Assembly: GCA_021774335.1 (NCBI GenBank) | Contig: JAJFJD010000019.1 | Coordinates: 96,099-160,098, forward strand | DNA: 64,000 bases | Source of the DNA: Alphaproteobacteria bacterium | GTDB lineage: Bacteria > Pseudomonadota > Alphaproteobacteria > UBA8366 | Reading direction: 5' to 3' | Part shown: positions 17,305 through 27,563 of the stretch, in pieces | How positions within the stretch are numbered: position 1 is the first letter of the stretch | How the letters are laid out: every line of letters starts with the position of its first letter | Notes under the pieces: generated by a model | Databases searched by the model: none | Told to the model about the DNA's origin: nothing | Seen by the model: the letters and a program-made list of their open reading frames with translations, nothing else | Program-made: the position numbers and the translations under genes

Positions 17305-19974
17305 CTAAATTCGCGTTTCCGACCCGGCCCCGCTGAACCGCTCCAGTACGAAGGGCATCACGCCGCCGGCCTCGAACCAGCCGACTTCGCGGGCCGTGTC
17401 GAGGCGGCATTGGACCTTTGTTTCAACGACCGCGCCGTCCGGTTTTGTAAAGCGTACGATCACGTCCTGATTGACGTTGATGCCTTCGTCGACGCCCAGG
17501 ATAGCGACGGTTTCTGCGCCATCCAGTCCGAGCGAAATCCGGCTCTCGCTGTTCTGAAACTGCAACGGCAAAACGCCCATACCGACGAGGTTGCTGCGGT
17601 GGATGCGCTCGAAGCTCTCGGCGATGATCGCCCGGACGCCCAGCAAATGGGCCCCGCGCGCGGCCCAATCGCGCGATGAGCCGATGCCGTATTCGCGCCC
17701 GGCAACGACCACTAAGGGCCGGCCTTCGTCAGCATACCGGGTGTGGGCGTCGAAGATCGTCATGATCTCACCGGACGGCTGATGTACGGTCCAACCGCCC
17801 TGACGGTCCGGAGTCATTTCGTTCTGAATATGCGGATTGTTGAACGTGCCGCGCATCATGACTTCATGGTTGGCGCGGCGTTGCAGAAAGCCGCTGTAGT
17901 CCAAAGGGTTTACACCGCGGTCGGACAGGTAGTCACCGGCGACGCTGCCTTTGAGGATACGGCTGCCCGGTGAGATATGATCGGTCGTCACGTTGTCGCC
18001 GAGCATGGCAAGGACGCCCGCCCCTTCGATGTTGCCGTTGAACCTCTGTTTAACGGCCGTCTCTAGGAAAGGCGGCTTCAGGATGTAGGTGCTGTCGTCG
18101 TCCCAGGCATAGGCGCCGCCGTCACCGGGATCGATCGCGTCCCACAGGGCAGACCCTTCGGTCTGATTGACATCGCGCGCGGCGAACAGGTCTTGGGTCA
18201 CGTAGCGGCGGACGGCGTCGTCAATTTCCTCGGCGCTGGGCCAGATATCCTTCAGATAGACGGGCTGGCCATTCTGGTCTTCGCCCAGCGGCGATGTCGT
18301 AATGTCCTCCAGCATCGTGCCGAACAGGGCATACGCAATGACCAGGGGCGGCGAGCCGAGATAGGCCAAATCGATATTCGGATGGATCCGACCTTCGAAG
18401 TTGCGGTTGCCGGACAGGACAGCGGCGACGCTCAGGTCGTTGGCGGTGATGTCCTCGGCGATATCATCGGGCAGGGCGCCGGAGCCGCCGCAACAGGTCA
18501 TGCAGCCATATCCGGTGACATGAAAGCCCAGTTCCTCCAGCGGCTTCATCAACCCGGCATTCGTCAGATAACCGCCGACGGCCCGCGACCCGGGCGACAG
18601 GGATGTCTTGATCCAGGGCTTTGCGGTTAGCCCTTTCTCTCTCGCTTTCTTCGCCAGTAATCCTGCCGCCAGCATGACGTTGGGGTTGGACGTATTGGTG
18701 CAGGAGGTGATCGAGGCAATGACAATATCGCCGTCACGCAGCGTGCCGGATGCGGGGGTGCTGTCGGCCTTGTCCTTGCCGAGTGCTTCCTTCGCCGAGT
18801 GGGGCACCTGACTCAATGGAACCTGGCTTTGCGGTAGCTTCGGTCCGGCGAGGCTGGCTTCGACACGGCTCACGTCGAATTCGATGATATCGGAGTAGGC
18901 GCGGTCTACCGTATCGTCGCGCCACATTCCCTGCGCCTTGCAATAGGCCTCGACCAAGGGAACCTGATCGCCGCGCCCGGTGAGATGCAGGAAGTTCAGA
19001 GTTTCCGCATCCGTCGGAAAGAAACCGACGCTGGCGCCGTATTCCGGGGCCATGTTGGCCAGGGTCGCGCGTTCGGGCAGGCTGAGAAAGTCCAGGCCCG
19101 GACCGATGTATTCCACGAATTTCTGCACCACACCGTGTTCGCGCAGTGTCCGGGTCATTGCCAGGACGAGGTCGGTTGTCGTCGCCCCTTCGCTCAGGCG
19201 GCCGACCAAGCGCACGCCGACGACATCCGGCATCACCATGCTGACGGGCTCGCCCATGGTTGCTGACAGGGCCTCGATGGCGCCGATCCCCCAGCCGAGG
19301 ACGGAGAGCGCGTTGATCATCGGCGTATGGCTGTCACAGGCCAGAAGACTGTCCGGGAATGCAATGAGGCCATGCTCGTCGTCGTCTTCAGACCAGACAA
19401 CGCGCGCCAGTGATTCAAGATTGATCTGATGACAGATGCCGAGACCGGGCGGCAACACGCGGGTGTTCCGGAACGCCTTCTGGGCCCATTTTGCGACCCG
19501 GTAACGTTCGGCGTTCCGCTCGAACTCCGTCTTCATGTTCTGAGTAAGGGCGTCGGCCTGTCCGGCGACGTCGACGATGACCGAATGGTCCATGATGAAA
19601 TCCAGCGGCCGGACCGGGTTGACGACGTCCGGGTCTCCACCGACGGCCGCCATCCGCTCGCGCATGGCGGCGAGATCGGTGAGCAGGGGAATGCCCGAGA
19701 CATCGTGCAGCATGATGCGGGTCGGAAAGAAATTGATTTCCGCGGGGTTCGTGGCGTTTGCGGCCCAGGTGGAGAAGGCCTCGATGCTTTCCCGTCCGAC
19801 CGTCTCGCCGTCTTCCTTGCGTAGCGCATTCTCCAGCAAGACCTGCAGGCAATAGGGCAGTTTGCTCGCGCCGGTCAGGCCCGCGGCTTCCGCCTTCGGC
19901 AGGCTGAAATAGGTGTAGCGTTTGCCGCCGACGTGCAGTTCATCCTTTGCGTTGAAACTATTACCGCGTGTCAT
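17305..19974 (-). CDS. acnA: Aconitate hydratase A
   Basis: ITSCTNTSNPNVMLAAGLLAKKAREKGL; GYGCMTCCGGSG; REYGIGSSRDWAARGAHLLGVRAIIAESFERIHRSNLVGMGVLPLQF. Confidence 0.97.
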   Translation of the reverse strand: MTRGNSFNAKDELHVGGKRYTYFSLPKAEAAGLTGASKLPYCLQVLLENALRKEDGETVGRESIEAFSTWAANATNPAEINFFPTRIMLHDVSGIPLLTDLAAMRERMAAVGGDPDVVNPVRPLDFIMDHSVIVDVAGQADALTQNMKTEFERNAERYRVAKWAQKAFRNTRVLPPGLGICHQINLESLARVVWSEDDDEHGLIAFPDSLLACDSHTPMINALSVLGWGIGAIEALSATMGEPVSMVMPDVVGVRLVGRLSEGATTTDLVLAMTRTLREHGVVQKFVEYIGPGLDFLSLPERATLANMAPEYGASVGFFPTDAETLNFLHLTGRGDQVPLVEAYCKAQGMWRDDTVDRAYSDIIEFDVSRVEASLAGPKLPQSQVPLSQVPHSAKEALGKDKADSTPASGTLRDGDIVIASITSCTNTSNPNVMLAAGLLAKKAREKGLTAKPWIKTSLSPGSRAVGGYLTNAGLMKPLEELGFHVTGYGCMTCCGGSGALPDDIAEDITANDLSVAAVLSGNRNFEGRIHPNIDLAYLGSPPLVIAYALFGTMLEDITTSPLGEDQNGQPVYLKDIWPSAEEIDDAVRRYVTQDLFAARDVNQTEGSALWDAIDPGDGGAYAWDDDSTYILKPPFLETAVKQRFNGNIEGAGVLAMLGDNVTTDHISPGSRILKGSVAGDYLSDRGVNPLDYSGFLQRRANHEVMMRGTFNNPHIQNEMTPDRQGGWTVHQPSGEIMTIFDAHTRYADEGRPLVVVAGREYGIGSSRDWAARGAHLLGVRAIIAESFERIHRSNLVGMGVLPLQFQNSESRISLGLDGAETVAILGVDEGINVNQDVIVRFTKPDGAVVETKVQCRLDTAREVGWFEAGGVMPFVLERFSGAGSETRI

Positions 19975-20079
19975 TGAGGTTCCTTTTGAAGACAGTCAGT
20001 CCCGACAGACTGGACATCGGCGCCAATACTATGCGGTTCCAATTGATTGGCAAAATCGCGTCGTTCCGCCGGCGACCGT

Positions 20080-20838
20080 CTACTCGGGCAGGACTTCTTC
20101 CGCGACGGCGAGGGCGTTGAAGGCTTGCGGGAAGCCGGAGTACGGGCCGGTCTGGGAGATGGCTTCCAGGATTTCGGCGCGGGACAGGCCGACATTCATT
20201 GCCGATGGGAAGAACTTCCGCTGCTGCGATTCCAAATTGGTGGCGGTAAAGGCGGCGACGGAACAGATCATGCGCTGACGCAGGGAGATGCCGGGGCGGT
20301 TCCAGACTTCGCCATAGAGGAAATCGATGGCCGTCGAATAGAGCCCGCTGGCCGCCGAATCCGGCGCCGCATATCCGCCTTGGGACCGCTCGCCGTGCAA
20401 GGTCTGCATGGTCTGGCGGCCCATCGACAGGAGTTCATCGAGATCGGCCTCGGTCAGGTCTTCTTCGGGTTGCGGTATGCCTCTCTCGCCGAGCACCGTG
20501 CGGACGACCTCCAGCGAGTTCAGCGCCGTCGGAAACCCTGTGTACATCGTGCAATGGAGCATCACCTCCTGGATCAAGCGGGGGCTCATGCCGATATTAA
20601 GGCCGGCGCCGACGAAATCCGCCAGCTGCGGCAGGCGTTGCGTACACGTGAGGGCCGACAGGGTTGCGAGAACCCTGTCCTCCAGCTCGAGGCCGGGCCG
20701 GGCCCAGACCCGGCCGAACACGACCTCGTCTATGAGGCCCGAAAATCCCGGCAACAAATCGGGATCGGCTCTTTCGCCCAGTCCCAATTGCTTTCTTATC
20801 TCCGCGCCGGTACGGCGCAGGTCTTCACGGGCCGTCAT
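20080..20838 (-). CDS. Carboxymuconolactone decarboxylase (AhpD-like) family protein, two CMD domains
   Basis: FGRVWARPGLELEDRVLATLSALTCTQRLPQLADFVGAGLNIGMSPRLIQEVMLHCTMYTGFPTALNSL, plus a second degenerate copy. Confidence 0.8.
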   Translation of the reverse strand: MTAREDLRRTGAEIRKQLGLGERADPDLLPGFSGLIDEVVFGRVWARPGLELEDRVLATLSALTCTQRLPQLADFVGAGLNIGMSPRLIQEVMLHCTMYTGFPTALNSLEVVRTVLGERGIPQPEEDLTEADLDELLSMGRQTMQTLHGERSQGGYAAPDSAASGLYSTAIDFLYGEVWNRPGISLRQRMICSVAAFTATNLESQQRKFFPSAMNVGLSRAEILEAISQTGPYSGFPQAFNALAVAEEVLPE

Positions 20839-20939
20839 GTCTGGTTCCTTCACATTTTGGAGTGCGCCGCAATGCTGCGGCCTTCGCAGGGTGAGGTCAA
20901 CCCGATGCGGACAACTCCGGGTGCTCATCGCCGTATCGT

Positions 20940-21036
20940 CTAGATCAGCCGGTTGCCCAGCATTCCGGCCAGCATCGCGCTGACGAAGATCACCGATTCC
21001 GTATGCCCGGCCACCAGTCCGGCGAGGGCGGGATGG
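20940..21036 (-). pseudogene. C-terminal remnant of a YeeE/YedE-type membrane protein
   Basis: Reverse translation PALAGLVAGHTESVIFVSAMLAGMLGNRLI* closely matches the intact gene at 22737-23156 (PAIAGLAAGHTESVIFVGAMLAGMLANRVIQTIRR). Confidence 0.85.
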
Positions 21037-21038
21037 TA

Positions 21039-22682
21039 CTAGTTGGTAACATCCGCGCATGCTCCTTGGCCGCTGATTCTCTCATCGACAACCAAAAACA
21101 GCCCCTTCGCTGTATTGAGTAAGATTTCGTTTGTTTGAGGAAGGAGGCGAGGAAGATTTAGATTTGCTCGTATGCTATCTTTTGTCGCGCCATGGCCTCG
21201 GACTGATGATATCCGTCCAGAACGCTTAATTGCGAAAATTCCCTTATACGTTGTCATGATGGCCACATCCGAAAGCGGCATCTCGGTAATGTATCTTATC
21301 TTGGCGCCCTTCAACTCTGGCGGTAGCGGAATTGGTTCTAGTTCATATTGCCGTGTGAGTTCGAGAAGCTCGTCACCACCACTTTCCAATTTCCGCCTCA
21401 GGAGGACACGGTCGAGTCCGGGCAACTCGAATATCTGCGGCAGATAATGCCTGTTTCGAGAATGTGTCCCCGAAATAGGTTTAGCGGGATTCTTGCCATC
21501 ATAAACGTACAGTTGGTCGGCACCTCTCAAAATAACGATACCGCGGGATGGTACGTCGATAATCCGCGATTGAAGAACTAAATTTAGCCCACTATCTGCC
21601 TTTATTCGTTCAATGCCGCTTCTAGTGGCGCGAAGAAACTGCCGAATCTTTTTGTCATTTTTGATGGGCATGTATTGAAGGAACAGGAAACTATCGAGAG
21701 CGTTTAGAAATCTTATGTCGTGCCATTTCTTAAATCGCGTAATGATTTTTTGTTCACCTAACGAAAAATTATCGGCCCGCTTGGTTACCGGAACGAGCAT
21801 GACGTACTTGTTGGCCTTAACGATAAGGCTGTTAAGGCTGGCGATATAGGATATGTCGGTAAAGCTGCTTTTTCGCTCGGATCGCCGCTCAATTGCAGAT
21901 GGATTTATGAGCTTTTCCAGAAAGTACGAGAACATCCGTATCAGGAAAGGTCTAGTGTCGGTGTTCCGTGCGGGTTCGGCCTCTACCACATTAATTAATT
22001 GGCCAGCTTTGGTTAGCAGGAGGATACGGCGGGGCGAAATTTCAGGTGCTAAGCCTTCCCAATTGTCAGTAAGTATGGCTACGGCAGAGAGTGTAGGGAG
22101 ATCGATGATTTTATCGACATTTCCAATAACTTTCGGTTCGGACCCCGCTATTGGCCTTGTCGTTCGGCCCTCCAAGAAGAAAATTCCAGAATCTGTCGCG
22201 ACAATCGATCGTTTCCAGCCCGGTATGTAGGTCCATATACGGACACGCGAATTTAGTTTCACTGTATCTAAAGCAAATGGTCGAAACTTGCCGCTGGAAT
22301 TGTCGAGTAGTGTCAATTGTCCCGCACGTTCACCAAGGACCCGTCCGGTGTGCTTTTCCTCCAAGAACCTGATTGGGAAATTTGGATCGTCGCCGCCGGG
22401 GTAGGGGACCAATGCATGGTCGTCGGAGATTGTCCATTTATCAGGCTGACGCGACTCCCAAAAAATGAGCGGTCGTTTCGCTTTCGAAATGTTTCGTAAA
22501 CGTACCGAAAATCTTGAAAAGCGAGATTTATCCGTATCTGTTGGTTCACTGTTTCTTATTGGCACGACGCATAAATTTGCGTTGCCAGCTTGAACGGGAG
22601 TGTAGAGACCGGTTGCCAGCATCACGATTGCCAGAAATCCGACAGCAGAATAATAAGCCAGCATCATGCAACTTTTATTCAC
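21039..22682 (-). CDS. Secreted hypothetical protein, possibly beta-propeller-like, in AT-rich DNA
   Basis: Long ORF with signal peptide (MMLAYYSAVGFLAIVMLATGLYTPVQA); recurring short beta-like units (LPGLDRVLLRRK..ELLELTR, MPLSDVAIMTTYKGIFAIKRSG, LPQTNEILLNTAKGLFLVV). Confidence 0.7.
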   Translation of the reverse strand: MNKSCMMLAYYSAVGFLAIVMLATGLYTPVQAGNANLCVVPIRNSEPTDTDKSRFSRFSVRLRNISKAKRPLIFWESRQPDKWTISDDHALVPYPGGDDPNFPIRFLEEKHTGRVLGERAGQLTLLDNSSGKFRPFALDTVKLNSRVRIWTYIPGWKRSIVATDSGIFFLEGRTTRPIAGSEPKVIGNVDKIIDLPTLSAVAILTDNWEGLAPEISPRRILLLTKAGQLINVVEAEPARNTDTRPFLIRMFSYFLEKLINPSAIERRSERKSSFTDISYIASLNSLIVKANKYVMLVPVTKRADNFSLGEQKIITRFKKWHDIRFLNALDSFLFLQYMPIKNDKKIRQFLRATRSGIERIKADSGLNLVLQSRIIDVPSRGIVILRGADQLYVYDGKNPAKPISGTHSRNRHYLPQIFELPGLDRVLLRRKLESGGDELLELTRQYELEPIPLPPELKGAKIRYITEMPLSDVAIMTTYKGIFAIKRSGRISSVRGHGATKDSIRANLNLPRLLPQTNEILLNTAKGLFLVVDERISGQGACADVTN

Positions 22683-22736
22683 AAATTATTTATACAAATG
22701 CAATGAAAAATTAGTCGTCAGGGCAATGCATATTGC

Positions 22737-23156
22737 TCAGCGCCGGATCGTCTGGATAACCCGATTGGCCAGCATGCCCGCCAGCATCGCGCCGACGAAG
22801 ATCACCGATTCCGTATGACCGGCGGCCAGGCCGGCAATGGCGGGGCCGGGGCAGAGGCCGACGAGACCCCAGCCGATCCCGAACAGGGCTGCGCCGAGGA
22901 CCAGCGGCATGTCGAGTTCACGGTTCTCGGGAATCTGGAACTCGATTTCGAGGACCGGCGATGCGCGTTTCTTTGCCTGCGTGAACCCGATCGCGGCGAC
23001 GCCGACCGCACCCGCCATGACGAGCGCGAGGCTGGGATCCCAGTCGCCGAGGATATCGAGAAAGGCAAGGACCTTTGCCGGATTGATCATCTGCGAGACC
23101 GCGAGACCCAGGCCGAACAACAGGCCCGACAGGAAGGAGACGACGGCGGCGATCAT
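22737..23156 (-). CDS. YeeE/YedE-type membrane protein (C-terminal half of a split transporter)
   Basis: MIAAVVSFLSGLLFGLGLAVSQMINPAKVLAFLDILGDWDPSLALVMAGAVGV..GLCPGPAIAGLA; ATGA overlap with the upstream gene. Confidence 0.85.
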   Translation of the reverse strand: MIAAVVSFLSGLLFGLGLAVSQMINPAKVLAFLDILGDWDPSLALVMAGAVGVAAIGFTQAKKRASPVLEIEFQIPENRELDMPLVLGAALFGIGWGLVGLCPGPAIAGLAAGHTESVIFVGAMLAGMLANRVIQTIRR

Positions 23157-23578
23157 GCGGCCCCCGTGTGACGCATGAGGAACAGCGTCGCCATGGCGAT
23201 GGCCATGAACAATATCGTCGCGCCGATTGACCGGGGCGACAGGCGCGCGATGCCGCAGACGCCGTGGCCGCTGGTGCAGCCGCTGCCGAGGCTCGACCCG
23301 TAACCCACCAGCAGGCCCGCGACCACGAGCAGCGGCGTGTCCGCATCGAATTCCACGACGAAGGGCGCGGGGGCTAGGAGATTGTATAGCGCGGCCCCGG
23401 CGACCAGACCGGCAAGGAAGAGAACCCGCCACCCCAGGTCACCCAGCGGAAAGGTCAATGCGCCGCCGAGAATGCCGCTGATTCCGGCAATGCGGCCTTT
23501 GAAGAGGATCAAGACGGTCGCGGACAGGCCGATCAATCCGCCGCCGATGAGGGCCGAAAGAGGAGTGAAATTGTCCAC
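23153..23578 (-). CDS. YeeE/YedE-type membrane protein (N-terminal half)
   Basis: GTG start after GGAGG; GRIAGISGILGGAL..LLVGYGSSLGSGCTSGHGVCGIARLSPRSIGATILFM. Confidence 0.85.
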   Translation of the reverse strand: MDNFTPLSALIGGGLIGLSATVLILFKGRIAGISGILGGALTFPLGDLGWRVLFLAGLVAGAALYNLLAPAPFVVEFDADTPLLVVAGLLVGYGSSLGSGCTSGHGVCGIARLSPRSIGATILFMAIAMATLFLMRHTGAA

Positions 23579-23664
23579 GCCGCGCCTCCGTGTTTGCCGC
23601 CGCGAAATCCTGACTGGATACCGCGGCAACGGCCTTGATTCACCGCAACCGGCTCATGGGAGCT

Positions 23665-24516
23665 CTACACCCTTCGGACCGAAGAGACCGGCTGGTTCTC
23701 GTTCTCCTGAATATACCGGACGATATCGTGGAAAGGTGCTGTGGATACGCACATATCCATCGCGTTGGCGTGGAGGAAGCGTTCGGGCGCGATCCAGATA
23801 CCGACATGACCTTTCCAGAAGACGAGGTCGCCGCGTTGCAGCACGTCCTCGTTTCCATCGTAAGGCATCGGGGATCCGAGCCCGGCTTCCTGCATGTCGC
23901 TGTCCCGGGGGGCATCGATGCCGCACCGCATCAAAGCCAGTTGCACCAGCGCCGAACAGTCCAGGCCCCGGTCCGACCGGCCGCCCCAGACATAGGGCGC
24001 GCCCATGAAGCGCTCCGCGACGGCGACGTAATCATTCTCCGTGTCATCCAATTCCGCCAGATGCTGTGCCGGAACCCAACCGCCGGTCGCCAGTTCGGCG
24101 TAACGGCCTTTCGTTCCGATGACGGTGACCGGTGCGCAGATCGGCAGCGGCATGGTGCCCGGCGATCGCACATGCGGTTCGCCGTAAACGCAGGTGTGGA
24201 TCGCCGCGACGCGATGGGTCGGCGCGTGAACGGTGCCGCTCAAGGCCGCGCTATCGGTGTAACCGACATACCCGTCGGTCTGGTTCTGCACCCAGGCGAC
24301 GCCATCGGCATTCTCGAAGACGGTCACGGCCTCGCCGAACAGCAGTTCCGAGGAAAGTTGTGTGCCTGGCTCCGGCGCGCGGCGCTGCGGCGCGGTTTCT
24401 GTGACGACCTGTGCAGGCGTGCCGTCGACGAACCGCGCGGCCTCAACCTGACCCTTCAACCGTATATCGGCGAGGTCGTCCCGATAGGCATGCAGGCGTT
24501 TGTCCAGTGTCGTCAC
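23665..24516 (-). CDS. NlpC/P60 family endopeptidase with SH3-like domains
   Basis: GAPYVWGGRSDRGLDCSALVQLALMRCGIDAPRDSDMQ..LQRGDLVFWKGHVGIWI (Cys/His catalytic motifs). Confidence 0.9.
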   Translation of the reverse strand: MTTLDKRLHAYRDDLADIRLKGQVEAARFVDGTPAQVVTETAPQRRAPEPGTQLSSELLFGEAVTVFENADGVAWVQNQTDGYVGYTDSAALSGTVHAPTHRVAAIHTCVYGEPHVRSPGTMPLPICAPVTVIGTKGRYAELATGGWVPAQHLAELDDTENDYVAVAERFMGAPYVWGGRSDRGLDCSALVQLALMRCGIDAPRDSDMQEAGLGSPMPYDGNEDVLQRGDLVFWKGHVGIWIAPERFLHANAMDMCVSTAPFHDIVRYIQENENQPVSSVRRV

Positions 24517-24590
24517 GGTTCCGTATTTCCCATTCCGTCGCGTCGGCCGCCGTCACCATAGAGTATCCGACAGCGTTGCTTAACCGAATA

Positions 24591-25106
24591 TTACCCGCGT
24601 GGCATTGTCAGCGCCTCAAGAGCTGCCTTGGCTTTCTGCGGTCCGCTGATCCCGATAAAACCGATGGCTGATCGCCGCAAACCAGTGAAATCGATGTGTT
24701 CGATTGAATGATGGAACACCACATCGGCGGCGCCGTCCTTGTCGTTTTTGATCTCGATGGGGCCGATGTCCTTGGGCGTATAGGACTGGATGCTCGGCGT
24801 TTTCCAGCTTACCGAAATCACCGCGCGCCGGTCGGTCACCAGATAGCGGGTCTTGCGGGCCGCCATGATCTCCCGCGTTTTGGCGATCACGACGAACAAT
24901 CCGATGGCGACAAACAGCAGCGCCACGAATAAACTCACCGTCGTGCCGCGCTGCAATGACGCCCAAGCCCAAATCAACGCTAACCCCAAAAACGCACCCG
25001 CGAAGAAGCACCAGCCGTATTGCTTCCGCACCAGCCGGTCTTTGTCCGGCCGACCGTGCCACACCAGCGTCTCGCCGGGCTCGAGAAGGTTGTCGATCGG
25101 GTCCAT
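24591..25106 (-). CDS. PH domain-containing membrane protein
   Basis: LEPGETLVWHGRPDK, two TM segments, then RKTRYLVTDRRAVISVSW (bacterial PH pattern). Confidence 0.75.
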   Translation of the reverse strand: MDPIDNLLEPGETLVWHGRPDKDRLVRKQYGWCFFAGAFLGLALIWAWASLQRGTTVSLFVALLFVAIGLFVVIAKTREIMAARKTRYLVTDRRAVISVSWKTPSIQSYTPKDIGPIEIKNDKDGAADVVFHHSIEHIDFTGLRRSAIGFIGISGPQKAKAALEALTMPRG

Positions 25107-25167
25107 GGAACGGAGGGTAGGGCGTCGGGCAGGATTTGTCACAGCGCGAAACTGTTACCGCCGTGAG

Positions 25168-26148
25168 CTAGGTACCCGCTTTCCAGCCGCCGCGGCGTTG
25201 GTCGACCGCGTGGGCCAGGATGCAGAGGATTTCGAACATCATGGTTGCGCCGACCAGGGCGGTGTTGCCGCTGGGATCGAACGGCGGGGCGACCTCGACG
25301 ACATCGCCGCCGACAAGGTCGAGGCCTTGCAGCCCGCGGATCATGCGCTGTGCTTCGTGCGTGGTGAAGCCGCCGATCTCCGGGGTGCCCGTGCCGGGGG
25401 CGTAGACCGGGTCGAGGCCGTCCACGTCGAAACTGACATAGGTCGGGCCGTCGCCAACCACGCGGCGGGCTTCGGCGATCACCGCGTCAATGCCGAGATC
25501 GTAGAATTCCTCGATGGTGATGATGCGCATGCCGCTGTCGCGGGCGAAATCCATATCGCCGGCGTCGAAGAGCGCGCCGCGGATGCCGATCTGTACTGTG
25601 CGTTTCGGGTCGAGCAGGCCTTCCTCGACCGCGCGGCGGAAGGGCGTGCCGTGGGTGTATTTCTCGCCGCCGAAATAACTGTCCGTCGTGTCGCTATGGG
25701 CGTCGAAATGCACCATGCCGACCGACCAGCGGGCGGCGACGGCGCGCATGATCGGCAGGGTGATCAGGTGATCGCCTCCGGCGCTGAGCGGCACGACGCC
25801 GGCTTTGACGATCTGTTCGTAGAAGCCGTGCACGCGTTCTAACGTGTCCATGAGGTTGATCGGATTGACCGGCGTGTCGCCCGCGTCCGCGACCCGGCAT
25901 AGCTCGAACGGGGCCAGTCCGGTGGCGTGGTTGATGCGGCGGATCAGGCTCGACATGTTGCGGATTTCGCGCGGACCGTGCCGCGCGCCTGCCCGGTTCG
26001 TGGTGCCGCCGTCCCACGGCACGCCGATCAGTGCGATATCGAGCTTGGAATAGTCGCTTTCGACCGGCAGCCGCATGAAGCTGGGCACGCCGGCGAAGCG
26101 CGGCATGGTGTTCAAGTCGGGCGGTTGGGCGTGGTCTTGATCGTCCAT
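25168..26148 (-). CDS. speB: Agmatinase / ureohydrolase family
   Basis: LSAGGDHLITLPI, VHFDAHSDTTDSYFG, SFDVDGLDPVYAPGTGTPEIGG, the Mn-binding motifs of ureohydrolases. Confidence 0.9.
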   Translation of the reverse strand: MDDQDHAQPPDLNTMPRFAGVPSFMRLPVESDYSKLDIALIGVPWDGGTTNRAGARHGPREIRNMSSLIRRINHATGLAPFELCRVADAGDTPVNPINLMDTLERVHGFYEQIVKAGVVPLSAGGDHLITLPIMRAVAARWSVGMVHFDAHSDTTDSYFGGEKYTHGTPFRRAVEEGLLDPKRTVQIGIRGALFDAGDMDFARDSGMRIITIEEFYDLGIDAVIAEARRVVGDGPTYVSFDVDGLDPVYAPGTGTPEIGGFTTHEAQRMIRGLQGLDLVGGDVVEVAPPFDPSGNTALVGATMMFEILCILAHAVDQRRGGWKAGT

Positions 26149-26168
26149 CGTCCCTCGTCCCTCGTCCC
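26141..26168 (-). repeat. 7-bp tandem repeat (GGGACGA) spanning the RBS and start codon of the agmatinase gene
   Basis: Plus strand tcgtcca tcgtccc tcgtccc tcgtccc; minus strand GGGACGA x3 then TGGACGA containing the ATG. Confidence 0.85.
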
Positions 26169-26188
26169 TCGCAATCCGGATCGCGCGG

Positions 26189-27241
26189 TTAGGCGGCGAC
26201 GCGGCAGTTGCGCCGGTCGCGGAAGCGTTCCTCTGCCATACGGTCGGCGATCGTGTCGGTCGCGATTTCCTCGCTTGCGGCACGTTCCAGGATGGTCAGC
26301 GTCGTGTCATAAATTTGCATCGTCCGTTTCAGCACCGCTTCCTGGTTGCCGCCCTCTTCGCCGACATAAATGTCGATCAGGCCGCCGGCATTGATCACGT
26401 AGTCTGGGGCATACAGCACGCCGCGCTTGCGCAATGCTTCGCCGTGCTGCGGTCCGGCAAGCTGGTTGTTCGCCGAGCCCGCGACGATTCCGGCGCTCAA
26501 TTCGGGAATACTTTTGTCATTGAGAATGGCGCCAAGCGCACAGGGCGCGAATACGTCGGCCTCGACCTTGTGGATGTCGTTGGGCGAGACCGGCGTTGCG
26601 CCAAAATCCCGGATCGCGGCTTGCATGGCGTCTTCGTTGATGTCGGCGACGACGAGGCGTGTGCCGGCATCGGCGAGATAGCGGCACAGCCGTTTGCCCA
26701 CATTGCCCAACCCCTGGACGGCGACGGTCAAGCCGCGCAGGTCGTCACGCTGGTGTTTGAAATACAGTGCGGCGCGGATGCCCATAAAAACGCCATAGGC
26801 GGTCGCGGGCGAGGGATCGCCGCTGGATCCGGACAGGCCGTGCGCGAATTCAGTTTCCTGGCGCAGGATATCCATATCGGCCACGGTCGTGCCGACGTCC
26901 TCGGCCGTTTGATACCGTCCTCCGAGGGAGTCAACGAAACGGCCCATGGCGCGCAACAGCGCCTCGCTTTTCAGTGTTTTCGGGTCGCCGATGATGACCG
27001 ACTTGCCGCCGCCGTAGGGCAGGCCGGTGATGGCCGACTTGTACGTCATGCCGCGCGCGAGGCGGAGTGCATCGCGCAGCGCTTCGTCGTCGTCGGCGTA
27101 CGGCCACATGCGGCATCCACCGAGGGCCGGTCCTAGATTGGTGTTGTGAACAGCGATGATCGCGCGGAGGCCGCTGTCGGCGTCGGCGCAGAAAACGACT
27201 TGTTCGTGGTTATCGAATTCTGGTGAGTTGAATACAGTCAT
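26189..27241 (-). CDS. Glu/Leu/Phe/Val dehydrogenase (leucine dehydrogenase-like)
   Basis: [58 protein letters not shown]-binding [25 protein letters not shown]. Confidence 0.93.
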   Translation of the reverse strand: MTVFNSPEFDNHEQVVFCADADSGLRAIIAVHNTNLGPALGGCRMWPYADDDEALRDALRLARGMTYKSAITGLPYGGGKSVIIGDPKTLKSEALLRAMGRFVDSLGGRYQTAEDVGTTVADMDILRQETEFAHGLSGSSGDPSPATAYGVFMGIRAALYFKHQRDDLRGLTVAVQGLGNVGKRLCRYLADAGTRLVVADINEDAMQAAIRDFGATPVSPNDIHKVEADVFAPCALGAILNDKSIPELSAGIVAGSANNQLAGPQHGEALRKRGVLYAPDYVINAGGLIDIYVGEEGGNQEAVLKRTMQIYDTTLTILERAASEEIATDTIADRMAEERFRDRRNCRVAA

Positions 27242-27563
27242 TCGTTTCATTCCTATAGAAGTCGCGTTTTATTCCCCCAACCCCCGATACTTTTTAATGT
27301 CGAGTTCAAGTAATAATAAAGAGCCATGTTAGTATTACTGTATTACAGTTATATAGCATTTTATCTTAATTTTTTGCTTCTTTCTTTGTTCAAACCTTGT
27401 CACAAAATTTCGAGTAAGCGGTTTTTCTTAAACGCAAGTTGCGGGAGTCCCTGAAATTGGCGCGAAGGTACTAGTCGCCGATCGATGATGGTGTCGCCGT
27501 TTCATGTGATTTGCCGCATCGCGCGCGACGTCTATACTGAGCCATCAACTTCAGGAGAACGAT

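Noticed and set aside
18193-19429. Plus-strand ORFs opposite acnA
   Set aside because: Spurious high-GC antisense frames; acnA is unambiguous on the minus strand.
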